64,000 nt of DNA, from positions 1-64,000 of the forward strand of contig NZ_CP094516.1 in the NCBI RefSeq assembly GCF_029909975.1, written 5' to 3'. Shown here piece by piece: positions 37,685 through 45,046 of the stretch (position 1 is the stretch's first letter; each line of letters opens with the position of its first letter). The position numbers and the translations under genes were made by a program. The notes below the pieces were generated by a model. The model was not told the origin of the DNA and ran no database searches. It saw nothing but the letters and a program-made list of their open reading frames with translations. This DNA comes from Bradyrhizobium sp. ISRA430 (lineage in GTDB: Bacteria; Pseudomonadota; Alphaproteobacteria; Rhizobiales; Xanthobacteraceae).

Positions 37685-37981
37685 TTACGCTCTGGCGCCC
37701 GTGAAGGGGAAGCTGCCCATCGGTCCGATGCCCATTTCGCCGTTGATGCTGTCGCCGGAGACCGTGCCGGTGAATTCGAGGGTGAGCGGCATCGGGTTGG
37801 TGATCGAGACCTTCCAGGAGACGTTGTCGCCGCTGACGGTGCCGTCGAAGATTTCGGCGATATTGCCGTCCGCACCCTGCGTGCCCGTGAGCGTGTCGCC
37901 CGCCGCCTTCAGGCTCAGCGTTGCCTGGCGCTCGCCCATCGGCGTCGTCATGGTCAGATTCCAGTTACCGTCTACGGCCAT
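37685..37981 (-). CDS. Conserved-type small hypothetical protein
   Basis: A 98-residue frame, MAVDGNWNLTMTTPMGERQATLSLKAAGDTLTGTQGADGNIAEIFDGTVSG and onward, with alternating hydrophobic residues and Gly turns that look like a small all-beta (lipocalin-like) domain. No signal peptide. ATG 37981 follows GGGAGACGG. The pattern resembles bacterial proteins of unknown function that contain G.W.L....P.G....L.L...G..L.G. Confidence 0.65.
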   Translation of the reverse strand: MAVDGNWNLTMTTPMGERQATLSLKAAGDTLTGTQGADGNIAEIFDGTVSGDNVSWKVSITNPMPLTLEFTGTVSGDSINGEMGIGPMGSFPFTGARA

Positions 37982-38078
37982 TCCCGTCTCCCAAGATAGT
38001 CCGGCGAACCGCGACAATCCGCGGCCGGTCCAGCGCCGAGCCTATAACCCAACTTGCACCGCGCGCCTAACGCCGTGT

Positions 38079-38161
38079 GCATGATCCGGAAAGTGTGTAG
38101 CGGTTTTCCGAGCAGATCATGCGCAAATGACAACCTAAAGCGCGATCATATCGCGCTTTAG
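38079..38161. repeat. Family E repeat copy 2 with terminator hairpin
   Basis: GCATGATCCGGA...GTGTGTAGCGGTTTTCC...AGATCATGCGCAAA resembles the flgB-flgC repeat. It runs into a perfect 12-bp hairpin (CTAAAGCGCGAT with ATCGCGCTTTAG, 38135-38161) that overlaps the stop of the leftward membrane-protein gene and can serve as its terminator. Confidence 0.75.
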
Positions 38162-38712
38162 GCGCGAGCAGCGGCACGCAAGCGGCTTGTGACGATGAGC
38201 CGCAGAACCACGTACTGCACGGCGAAGGCCAGGATCTTGGTGCCGCCCGCAACCACCGAGATATAGAACGCCCACAGCTTCAGGTCGCCGGTCGAGGCCA
38301 CGGCGATCATGCCCACGCCGATCACGAACATCAGCGCCGCCCAGGCATAGCCGGCCGCCGTCACATATTCCGGAACGGTCTCCGCGACGATCGGCGGCAC
38401 GTAGCGCAGCATCCAGCCGCGCTTGAGCATGATGAGCCCGATCGCGAAATGCGCGATCGAGGGCTTTGCCAGCATGAAGCGGGGATCGTTGGTGAACAGC
38501 GTGACGGCACCGAGCACGATGACCAGCGCGAGGCTCGCATAGGTCATGAAATTGAGCTGACGTCCCTTGATGCGAGCATAGATGACCTGCGCGATCGCGC
38601 CCGCAATCGCCACCGACGTCGCCAGGATGACGTTGTCGGTGATGAGGTAGATGACCAGGAAGACGATGGCCGAGAGGAAGTCGGAGGCGAGGCGGGCGAA
38701 CACGTCCTTCAT
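38158..38712 (-). CDS. YciB/IspZ-type septation-family membrane protein
   Basis: This 184-residue inner-membrane protein has about five transmembrane helices and resembles the septation protein A (YciB) family: FLSAIVFLVIYLITDNVILATSVAIAGA, TLFTNDPRFMLAKPSIAHFAIGL, and a C-terminal WAFYISVVAGGTKILAF segment. YciB proteins affect cell-envelope growth and division. It is the second gene of a leftward pair whose promoter carries TetR-type palindromes (39321-39391), so it is probably TetR-controlled. Divergent family features make the exact role uncertain. Confidence 0.75.
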   Translation of the reverse strand: MKDVFARLASDFLSAIVFLVIYLITDNVILATSVAIAGAIAQVIYARIKGRQLNFMTYASLALVIVLGAVTLFTNDPRFMLAKPSIAHFAIGLIMLKRGWMLRYVPPIVAETVPEYVTAAGYAWAALMFVIGVGMIAVASTGDLKLWAFYISVVAGGTKILAFAVQYVVLRLIVTSRLRAAARA

Positions 38713-38724
38713 CGTCGATCCTTT

Positions 38725-39300
38725 TCATCGGGAATTCGGTAGCGCGCCGGCCGGCACACCGTACTTGATCCTGCAATATCCAGGATACCATTTTGTGAAA
38801 TAGATCGCGCTGTTGCGGGCGCCGAAGGCGACCGCCAGGCCCGACCAGATCGGCAGGCCGGGGACATAGAGCAGCACGATATTGGAGGCCATCATCAGCA
38901 GGGCGGCCGCGGTCCATGCGCCGGTGATGGTGTAGTTGGCGCGCAGGAAGCCGGGCATCGCCGCAGTCTCGGCCGGGACGGATTCCAGCGCATATTGCAG
39001 GGTGAACGGCCGCCGCGCCAGCATCGAGCCGAGCGAGATGGCGAAGATGCCGATGTCGACCGACAGCTTCACGGCGAGGGTGCTGAGGGCCGGATTGAGC
39101 AGCACGAGGTAAAGGCCGGTCCCCGCGAACACCACGGCCGAGCCCGCCGCCAGGATCTTCACCGAGCGGCCGCGGGCGACGTCGATTGCAATGGTGCCGA
39201 GGCAGATCGCCGTCGCTGCAAACATGCTGACGGTGGCGGAGGTCAACAGCATCAGGAGGGCATAGACGCCGTAGGGGGCTAGGATCAGGAAAATCGCCAT
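38725..39300 (-). CDS. Polytopic membrane protein, unknown
   Basis: This 191-residue protein has about five to six hydrophobic segments (for example FLILAPYGVYALLMLLTSATVSMFAATAICLG and GAWTAAALLMMASNIVLLYVPGL) and a Tyr-rich soluble end (ARNSAIYFTKWYPGYCRIKYG). I do not recognise a characterised family; hydrophobic spacing loosely resembles its YciB-like neighbour. It is first in the two-gene leftward operon, 12 bp before the YciB-like gene, and its start lies 20 bp from a perfect 19-bp palindrome. Confidence 0.75.
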   Translation of the reverse strand: MAIFLILAPYGVYALLMLLTSATVSMFAATAICLGTIAIDVARGRSVKILAAGSAVVFAGTGLYLVLLNPALSTLAVKLSVDIGIFAISLGSMLARRPFTLQYALESVPAETAAMPGFLRANYTITGAWTAAALLMMASNIVLLYVPGLPIWSGLAVAFGARNSAIYFTKWYPGYCRIKYGVPAGALPNSR

Positions 39301-39320
39301 GGGCCGCCTCGATCAGACCG

Positions 39321-39391
39321 ATCTTGACAATGTCAAGATGAGTAATTCAGGGGCAGGAAACCGTCAAGCCGAATCTTTACACTGTCAAAAT
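39321..39391 (-). promoter_or_regulatory. TetR operator pair of the membrane-protein operon
   Basis: Site 1 (39321-39339) is a perfect 9-1-9 palindrome, ATCTTGACAATGTCAAGAT. Site 2 (39373-39391, ATCTTTACACTGTCAAAAT) matches 7 of 9 arm pairs. On the minus strand a TTGACG -35 candidate (39362-39367) and a weak TACTCA -10 (39339-39344) lie between them with 17-bp spacing. The same layout recurs in front of the carotenoid oxygenase gene. Confidence 0.7.
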
Positions 39392-39421
39392 TATGTGAGT
39401 GAGCCACGTTTTGACCTCCAC

Positions 39422-39540
39422 CGTCATTCCGGGGCGTCGCGACTTGTCCGCCGAAGCTCGAAGAGCGAAGGCGGAAGCGATGAGCCCGGAATCCATCGTG
39501 CCGCATGACACGCGGTGGAATGGATTCCGGGCTCGCGCCA
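39422..39540. repeat. Palindromic intergenic repeat, family C copy 2
   Basis: CGTCATTCCGGGGCG...GAGCCCGGAATCCAT with the inverted part ATGGATTCCGGGCTC. The outer right arm is not conserved. It lies between the carotenoid oxygenase gene and the membrane-protein operon. Confidence 0.65.
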
Positions 39541-39597
39541 AGTGGCGCGCCCCCATTGCGCACTTGCGCAACGTGGAGCGACGGGAGGAGGGGGCAT

Positions 39598-40991
39598 CTA
39601 GGCCGCCCCAACCCAATTGCCGTGAAAACCGTCGGGGACACGATGGCCGAGCTGCACCAGCGCGACCGGGCCGGCCTCGACATCGGTGGCGTTGAACACC
39701 GCGAGGTCGCTGCGGTTGTCCCGCGCGCGCCAGACCACCGCGAGCAGCCATCGCCTTCCTGAGCATCCCTGGATCGTTCGACGAACACCGGCTCGGAGAT
39801 GGTGTCACCGGGCGGCAGCAGGTAGTGTCCGAGCCGGCGGCCATTGCCGTCGACATGGGCGATGCCGGACAGCGCGCCGAACATCGGCAGCCTCGGATTG
39901 GCGCAGGCGTACCAGCCGTGACGGCTCTTCAAGCCGGCGCGGCGATCGTCGATGCGGGGGAATTCGCCGGTGAGGTCGTCGAGATACATCTGTTGGAAGC
40001 GGTCGGTATTGCCGTCGAGATCGAAAGTCCAGCGGCAGTGGCGGGCGCGCGACTTTTCCGGATCCGTCGGCCGTCCGTCGGGATGCGGAAACAGCGGCGC
40101 CTCCTCGAACCGCATGACGTCGGCGACGATGCGGTTGCCGTCCTCCCACGCGTTCATCACGTGGAAGACGTAGCAGGCTTCAGCGCGAAACCAGACGATC
40201 TCCTTCGACGTGCCCTTGCGCTTCATCACGCCGACATAGGCGCCTTTCTCCGGCTCCCAGGCGTAGGGCGGCCGCCCCGCCATCGCGCGCTCCATGCTGC
40301 CGGTGAGCGGCAGGATCGGAAACAGCACGTGGTTCTCGGTGACGACGAAGTCGTGCACCATGCTGGCATAGGGCGCCTCGAACCGCTCGAAGCGCGCTGC
40401 TCTGCCTGATGCATCGATCGATCCGTAGGAGAGGCTAGGCGTGAGCGGCCCGGCGGCGTTGTAGCCGAAGAACACCAGTTCGCCAGTGACCGGATCGATT
40501 TTCGGATGCGCGGTGAAGGTGCCGGCGACGCGGCCGTGGTAGTTGCAATAGCCGCGCGTGGCCAGCGTGCCCGGTTCGATCTCGGTCGGCAGATGCGCCT
40601 CCTCCAGCGCGAGCAGCTTGCCGGCATGGAAGATGATGTTGGTGTTGGCGACGCCGCCGTCGGTCAGATGCGCCGGCGCATCCGGCAACTTGCGGCCGAA
40701 GCCGCCGAACAGCGCGCGGCCGGCATCGTGCTCGGCCTGCCATTTCGGCGTGCGGACCCAGCGATTGCGGTAGCTGGCGCGGCCGTTTTCGAGGTGAAAG
40801 GCGTGCAGCATGCCGTCGCCGACGAACCAGTGCGCACCGGGAGATTCGAATTGCGGATTGGGGCCGTTGCGATAGAGCGTGCCGTTCAGCTCGCGCGGCA
40901 GCTCGCCAACGACCTTGAGGAAGGGTGCGTCGGCCTCGAACGGGATCGGCGCGAGATTGTTGCGGCGCTCTGCGAAGGCGTCCTGCTGCAC
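39598..40991 (-). pseudogene. Carotenoid oxygenase (RPE65 family), frameshifted near 3' end
   Basis: These enzymes cleave carotenoid or stilbene double bases with a non-heme iron held by four histidines. Three ligands are visible: His162 (TAHPKIDP), His213 (MVHDFVVTENH) and His277 (VFHVMNAWEDG). Near residue 414 (39744-39752) the frame slips: the expected continuation LLAVVWRARDNRSDLAVFNATD...VPDGFHGNWVGAA, with the fourth His, lies in another frame and stops at 39598, giving a normal length of about 464. The uninterrupted frame instead runs to 39333 with unrelated residues. A lost GGCT unit would explain it. Either an inactivated gene or a sequence error. It is divergent from tetR and shares its operators. 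Confidence 0.8.
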
Positions 40992-41004
40992 GGCAAGTCC
41001 TCCA

Positions 41005-41076
41005 ATCTTTACATCGTAAAGATCAGATAGGCCGAGTGAAGATCTCGGTCAAGCGAAATCTTTACACTGTCAATAT
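41005..41076. promoter_or_regulatory. TetR operator pair and divergent promoters
   Basis: Site 3 (41005-41023, ATCTTTACATCGTAAAGAT) matches 8 of 9 arm pairs and site 4 (41058-41076, ATCTTTACACTGTCAATAT) matches 7 of 9. For the leftward oxygenase gene, TTGACC (41047-41052), a 17-bp spacer and TATCTG (41024-41029) lie between the sites. For tetR, TTTACA (41061-41066), 17 bp and TATAGC (41084-41089) place the transcript start almost at the ATG. The 53-bp site spacing matches the 52 bp of the other pair. Confidence 0.75.
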
Positions 41077-41095
41077 TGCGTCATATAGCTGAGGC

Positions 41096-41824
41096 ATGGC
41101 CAAAACCGACACCAAGACCAGGACTGAAACAGCGCGCCGCGCGCGCCGGACGTCATCCGCCGGCGGACGGCCTCGCCCCGCGCCGCGCACCGCCAGCGCG
41201 AAGACCGAGACGCCCTATCATCACGGCGCACTGCGCGAGGCGCTGCTGCAGGCGGCCGAACGGGTGCTGGAGCGCGACGGGCTCGCCGGCCTGACGCTGC
41301 GCGCGGTGGCGCGCGAGGCGGGCGTGTCGCATGCCGCACCCACGCATCATTTCGGCGACCTGACCGGCCTCGTCAGCGAGCTCGCGGCGATCGGCTTTCG
41401 TCAGTTCAACGAAGCGATGGCCTCGTCCTGCGCGGCCGCGGCGACGCCGCCCGAACGCATGTTGGCGCGGCCCAAGGCTTATGTCGCCTATGCGCAGGCC
41501 CATCCCGGCATGTACGGTCTGATGTTCCGCGCCGAACGGCTCGACTATTCCAAGCCTTCACTGCACGAGGCCGCCGAGGCCTCCTTCGCCGGGCTCGCCA
41601 ACGCCATCGGCGCGATGCGGCAGGAGCAGATCAGCGGCGATGCACTGACGCTGGACCAGGGCGCCGCGATCGCGCGGGCCTGGTCGATGGTCCATGGCTT
41701 CACCACGCTGCTGCTCGATGGCCGGCTCGAGGACATCCTTGAGCGGCTGCCCAAGGGCACGACGGCCGAAGGGCTGCTGGAAGCGATGCTGAAGTCGACG
41801 GTGGGCCCGAAGTTCCCCACGTGA
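41096..41824 (+). CDS. TetR/AcrR-family transcriptional regulator, WHG-domain type
   Basis: This 242-residue repressor-type protein has a basic, disordered N-terminal extension (about 1-38), then the TetR helix-turn-helix (YHHGALREALLQAAERVLERDGLAGLTLRAVAREAGVSHAAPTHHFGDLTGLVSEL) and a C-terminal WHG-type ligand domain (KAYVAYAQAHPGMYGLMFRAERLDYS). It is divergent from a carotenoid oxygenase gene. Four related 19-bp palindromes in the locus make it the probable repressor of itself, the oxygenase and the two-gene membrane operon. The promoter placement suggests a leaderless or very short-leader mRNA. Confidence 0.92.
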   Translation: MAKTDTKTRTETARRARRTSSAGGRPRPAPRTASAKTETPYHHGALREALLQAAERVLERDGLAGLTLRAVAREAGVSHAAPTHHFGDLTGLVSELAAIGFRQFNEAMASSCAAAATPPERMLARPKAYVAYAQAHPGMYGLMFRAERLDYSKPSLHEAAEASFAGLANAIGAMRQEQISGDALTLDQGAAIARAWSMVHGFTTLLLDGRLEDILERLPKGTTAEGLLEAMLKSTVGPKFPT

Positions 41825-42019
41825 CGCCGCGATCCATGGCCAAGCAACCGAATGTGACAACGCCTCATGACGAAGCGTCGTCTTCTGGAACTCCATCCGT
41901 CAGACGGTTCATTGTGGGGAAGGTTCAAACAGACCCTGACAGGGGCGCTGAATCGTTCTAGAAGAGCGGCTTCGCTTCGGCCTATCCTCGCCTCGTTTGT
42001 GTTGTCGCTTCTCTCGATC

Positions 42020-42580
42020 ATGCCAGTCATCTCGTCCAGCAAACCTTATCGCGTCGGCCGCTCAAAGACCGGACTCGGTCTTTTCGCCACCAAACCGATC
42101 AAGAAAGGGACCCGGATCATCCGCTATTTCGGACCGATCCTGGACTCGCGCATTCCCGAACACGACGAGATTGAGAACAAATACCTGTTCGAGCTCAACG
42201 GCCGCTGGACCATCGATGGCTCGGTGCGCAAGAACGTCGCGCGCTACATCAATCATTCCTGCCGGCCAAATGCGGAATCCGATGTGCGCCCGCGCGAGCG
42301 CAAGGTTTTTATCCGCGCCATCAAGAACATCGAGCCGGGCGACGAGATCAGCTACGACTACGGCACCGATTACTTCAAAGCCTATCTGAAGCCGATCGGC
42401 TGCAAGTGCGAATCTTGCGAGAAGAAGCGCAAGAAGCTGCGCGCCGAGGCACGGGCCGAGCGGGCCAAGGTGAAGGCGCGTGCGGAGCGCAAAACCAAGC
42501 AGGCCGGCGCGAAGGCTGGCGGCAAGAAGAAGCTCAACGGCCATGCCATCGGCAAGGCGAACGGCCGCGCGCGGGCGTAG
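42020..42580 (+). CDS. SET-domain protein lysine methyltransferase with basic tail
   Basis: This is a 186-residue protein with a SET domain at about 8-120: RSKTGLGLFATKPIKKG, the signature NHSCRPN (78-84) and the catalytic-type Tyr in SYDYGTDYF. A post-SET cysteine motif CKCESC (128-133) supplies zinc ligands. The last 50 residues are Lys/Arg/Ala-rich, like histone H1 tails, and may bind nucleic acid or be the substrate. SET proteins methylate lysines with S-adenosylmethionine; targets in rhizobia are unknown. ATG 42020 fits the domain start, but no good ribosome site is seen and an in-frame start at 41867 exists. Confidence 0.88.
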   Translation: MPVISSSKPYRVGRSKTGLGLFATKPIKKGTRIIRYFGPILDSRIPEHDEIENKYLFELNGRWTIDGSVRKNVARYINHSCRPNAESDVRPRERKVFIRAIKNIEPGDEISYDYGTDYFKAYLKPIGCKCESCEKKRKKLRAEARAERAKVKARAERKTKQAGAKAGGKKKLNGHAIGKANGRARA

Positions 42581-42592
42581 CCGTCAACTCCG

Positions 42593-42695
42593 CTGTCATT
42601 CCCCGCGAAAGCGGGGAATCCAGTACGCCGTAGCCTGTCCGCATACGACTACCGTCTCTGGAATACTGGGTCGCCCGGTCAAGCCGGGCGACGAC
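42593..42695. repeat. Palindromic intergenic repeat, family B copy 2
   Basis: TGTCATTCCCCGCGAAAGCG...GGGGAATCCAGTACG and, inverted, GAATACTGGGTCGCCCGGTC...AGCCGGGCGACGAC. It lies directly after the SET-domain gene and may help terminate it. Confidence 0.75.
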
Positions 42696-42719
42696 TAGCA
42701 GTTGTGATGCGGTCAAGCG

Positions 42720-43118
42720 TCACGCCGCCACTGCACTCCCGCTCTTTCGCAATCCCACATATTGCAGTTCGGCGAATACGCCCGTTGCGATCGCTTGCGC
42801 AACGACCATGAGCTCGCCGGCAATGTTCGGGGACACGGCTCCTGAGAACAGGAGCGCAATACTTGCGACCGTCCAGACTGCATTGCCGATCACGACCAGG
42901 AGGACGAGCGCCTTCGGCAGCGAGGCGCGCGAGCCGAGCCAGCCGACCAGCGCGGTGTAGGCGATCAGGAACAGTCCGGTCTCGCGCAACAGCACGTCCG
43001 GCAGATTGAAGAGCGATGCAAAGGCAGGCGCGCCAAAGGTGAGGCCGAGCGCCGAGACGCCGCTGAAGACGGCGTCGGCAAGCAGGGCGCGGCGCAGGAA
43101 TGTGGATGCGTCGATCAT
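42720..43118 (-). CDS. Small polytopic membrane protein, unknown
   Basis: This 132-residue protein has four predicted transmembrane helices (about 10-32, 45-62, 70-92, 98-118): RALLADAVFSGVSALGLTFGAPAFA, LFLIAYTALVGWLG, ALVLLVVIGNAVWTVASIALLFSG, AGELMVVAQAIATGVFAEL. The family is common in rhizobia but uncharacterised. ATG follows GGAGAACC. It is the second gene after 43153-43383 on the same strand, divergent from the XRE regulator that probably controls both. Confidence 0.75.
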   Translation of the reverse strand: MIDASTFLRRALLADAVFSGVSALGLTFGAPAFASLFNLPDVLLRETGLFLIAYTALVGWLGSRASLPKALVLLVVIGNAVWTVASIALLFSGAVSPNIAGELMVVAQAIATGVFAELQYVGLRKSGSAVAA

Positions 43119-43152
43119 CTTGGTTCTCCTTGGGTTGAGGCTTCCGGGAAAA

Positions 43153-43383
43153 TCAGTGCAGGCCGCGCCACCAGGCGCGGATCAGGCGGGCGAGACGGAA
43201 CGGGCAGAGGCTTTTGCCTACGCCGTGTTCGAAGGCGGCCACTTGTGCGACGACGTAGTCGCCGGTCGAATGCACCAGCGGCTCCGGCATGTTGAGGCCG
43301 CGCGCGAGCATCCGGGTTGCGAACGTCACACCCCAGGGTACGAAGTGGTCTGCGAAGGTGCGGTAGAGCAGCAGCGCGATCAT
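43153..43383 (-). CDS. Small hypothetical protein, XRE-regulator neighbour
   Basis: A 76-residue protein beginning MIALLLYRTFADHFVPWGVTFATRML and ending FRLARLIRAWWRGLH. It is amphipathic, with possible membrane association, but has no clear transmembrane segment. AGGAG lies at proper distance from ATG 43383; the ATG at 43389 is too close to it. It is divergent from the XRE gene across 101 bp that include a perfect inverted repeat. No family recognised. Confidence 0.65.
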   Translation of the reverse strand: MIALLLYRTFADHFVPWGVTFATRMLARGLNMPEPLVHSTGDYVVAQVAAFEHGVGKSLCPFRLARLIRAWWRGLH

Positions 43384-43432
43384 GGTCATCTCCTGTTGCG
43401 AGCGAAGATGCGCCGGTGCGATGCCGAATTCG

Positions 43433-43449
43433 ATTACCTCCCGGGTAAT
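43433..43449. promoter_or_regulatory. Candidate XRE operator
   Basis: ATTACCTCCCGGGTAAT, a perfect 6-bp inverted repeat with a 5-bp centre, lies 35 bp before the XRE start and 49 bp before the divergent gene. Location between a regulator and its divergent neighbour suggests an operator. Confidence 0.55.
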
Positions 43450-43484
43450 GGATGGGACGAAATCCGCGTGCTAGGTTTTCGACC

Positions 43485-44306
43485 ATGAACGCACATGCAT
43501 CCACCGCACACACCGAACGAAGCCAGCCGATCCATATCGGCGATCACTTGCGCGATTGGCGGCAGCGCCGCCGCATGAGCCAGCTCGATCTCGCGGGCGA
43601 GGCCGAGATCTCAGCGCGGCACTTGAGCTTCGTCGAGACCGGCCGCGCCGTGCCCTCGCGCGAGATGGTGCTCAAGCTCGCCGAACGCCTCGACGTGCCC
43701 TTGCGCGAACGCAACGTGCTGCTGGTCGCAGCCGGCTACGCGCCGGCCTTTCCGCAGCGCCCGCTGGAGGATCCCGCCTTGAAATCAGCCCGCCAGGCGA
43801 TCGACCTCGTGCTCAAAGCGCATGAGCCCAATCCCGCGCTCGCGGTGGACCGGCACTGGAACCTGGTGTCCGCCAACCGCATGGTGGCGCCGCTGCTCGA
43901 CGGCATTCCGCAGCGACTGCTCGGCCAGCCCTTCAACGTGCTGCGGCTCGCCTTTCACCCGGAGGCGCTGGCGCCGCGCACGGTCAATCTCGCGGAGTGG
44001 TGCGGGCATCTGCTGGAGCGGCTGCATCGGCAATGCGAGGCGACCGCCGATCCCGAATTGATCAAGCTCTACAATGATCTCAAGAGCTACCCGATTCCGG
44101 CGCGCGCTGGGCCGCTGTCGAGCGACAATGTCGCGATCCCCTTCAAGTTGCGCCACGAGGGGGAGATACTAAGTTTCTTCTCCACCACCATGGTGTTCGG
44201 TACGCCCGTCGACATCACCTTGTCGGAGCTGGCGCTGGAGACCTTCTTCCCGGCCGACGAGCGCACCGCCGAACGGTTGAAGCAAATGGCGGCAGGTATG
44301 ACCTAG
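43485..44306 (+). CDS. XRE-family regulator with MmyB-like ligand domain
   Basis: This is a 273-residue DNA-binding protein. An N-terminal helix-turn-helix (about 18-75, LRDWRQRRRMSQLDLAGEAEISARHLSFVETGRAVPSREMVLKLAE) is followed by an MmyB-type PAS-like domain (from about NPALAVDRHWNLVSANRMVAPLL to the C-terminus), as in the MltR/MmyB regulators that sense fatty-acid-like ligands. ATG 43485 follows the operator candidate. It is divergent from two small genes (43383 and 43118), its likely targets. Confidence 0.92.
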   Translation: MNAHASTAHTERSQPIHIGDHLRDWRQRRRMSQLDLAGEAEISARHLSFVETGRAVPSREMVLKLAERLDVPLRERNVLLVAAGYAPAFPQRPLEDPALKSARQAIDLVLKAHEPNPALAVDRHWNLVSANRMVAPLLDGIPQRLLGQPFNVLRLAFHPEALAPRTVNLAEWCGHLLERLHRQCEATADPELIKLYNDLKSYPIPARAGPLSSDNVAIPFKLRHEGEILSFFSTTMVFGTPVDITLSELALETFFPADERTAERLKQMAAGMT

Positions 44307-44375
44307 CGCACCTTGCCTCGGCGCGGGTTCGGCTTATCTTCGGGCAAACCCTTGAAGTGCCCGAAGGAGGCGCCC

Positions 44376-45041
44376 ATGAGCACGCTGAAACCGCTCCAGA
44401 TCGACGTCGTCTCCGATGTGGTGTGCCCGTGGTGCTACATCGGCAAGCACCGGATCGAGAGCGCGCTCGCGTTTGTTCCGGACGTGCCGGTCAAGCTCAA
44501 TTTCCGCCCGTTCTTCCTCAATCCCTGGGTGCCGCGCGAGGGCATCAGCCGCGAGGACTATCTCACCACCAAGTTCGGCTCGGTCGAGGCCTATAAGGGC
44601 ATTGCCGGCCGCGTCGTCGCAGCGGCGAGCGAGGAGGGCCTCGTCTATCGGCCCGAGCTGGTCGCGCGCCAGCCCAACACCATCGACTGCCATCGCCTGA
44701 TCCTGTGGGCGGAGGCGATCGGCAAGGCGCCCGAGATGAAGCAGCGCCTGATGGAGCTTTATTTCCGCGACGGTGGTGATCTCACCGACGTGAACGTGCT
44801 GGTGCAGGCCGCCGCCGATGTCGGGCTCGATGCCGAGGACGTGCGGCGGCGCCTCGCCACCGACGAGGACGTTGCGCGCATCTCGGCGGATGCACAGGAA
44901 GCCGCGGACAAGGGCATCTCCGGCGTGCCGACCTACGTGTTCGCGCAGAAATACGCCGTCTCCGGCGCGCAGGATCCGAACCTGCTCGCCCGCGCCATCC
45001 GCCAGGTGTCGGCGGAGATCAACGCGCAGGCGGCGGAATAG
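44376..45041 (+). CDS. DsbA-family FrnE-like oxidoreductase
   Basis: This 221-residue thioredoxin-fold protein has the catalytic CPWC motif (VVSDVVCPWCYIGKHRI, Cys about 17 and 20), a helical insertion and a C-terminal GISGVPTYVFAQKYAVSGAQ segment with the cis-Pro loop (GVPT). FrnE-like members are cytosolic and have been linked to polyketide isomerisation and to oxidative-stress tolerance. No signal peptide. A good AAGGAGG precedes ATG 44376. It follows the XRE regulator by 69 bp and may be co-transcribed. Confidence 0.92.
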   Translation: MSTLKPLQIDVVSDVVCPWCYIGKHRIESALAFVPDVPVKLNFRPFFLNPWVPREGISREDYLTTKFGSVEAYKGIAGRVVAAASEEGLVYRPELVARQPNTIDCHRLILWAEAIGKAPEMKQRLMELYFRDGGDLTDVNVLVQAAADVGLDAEDVRRRLATDEDVARISADAQEAADKGISGVPTYVFAQKYAVSGAQDPNLLARAIRQVSAEINAQAAE

Positions 45042-45046
45042 CTGTC

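Noticed and set aside
39333..39597. Extension of the carotenoid oxygenase frame to 39333 as a real C-terminus
   Set aside because: The extension runs through a family C repeat and the residues do not resemble the family, whereas another frame gives a proper family end at 39598.
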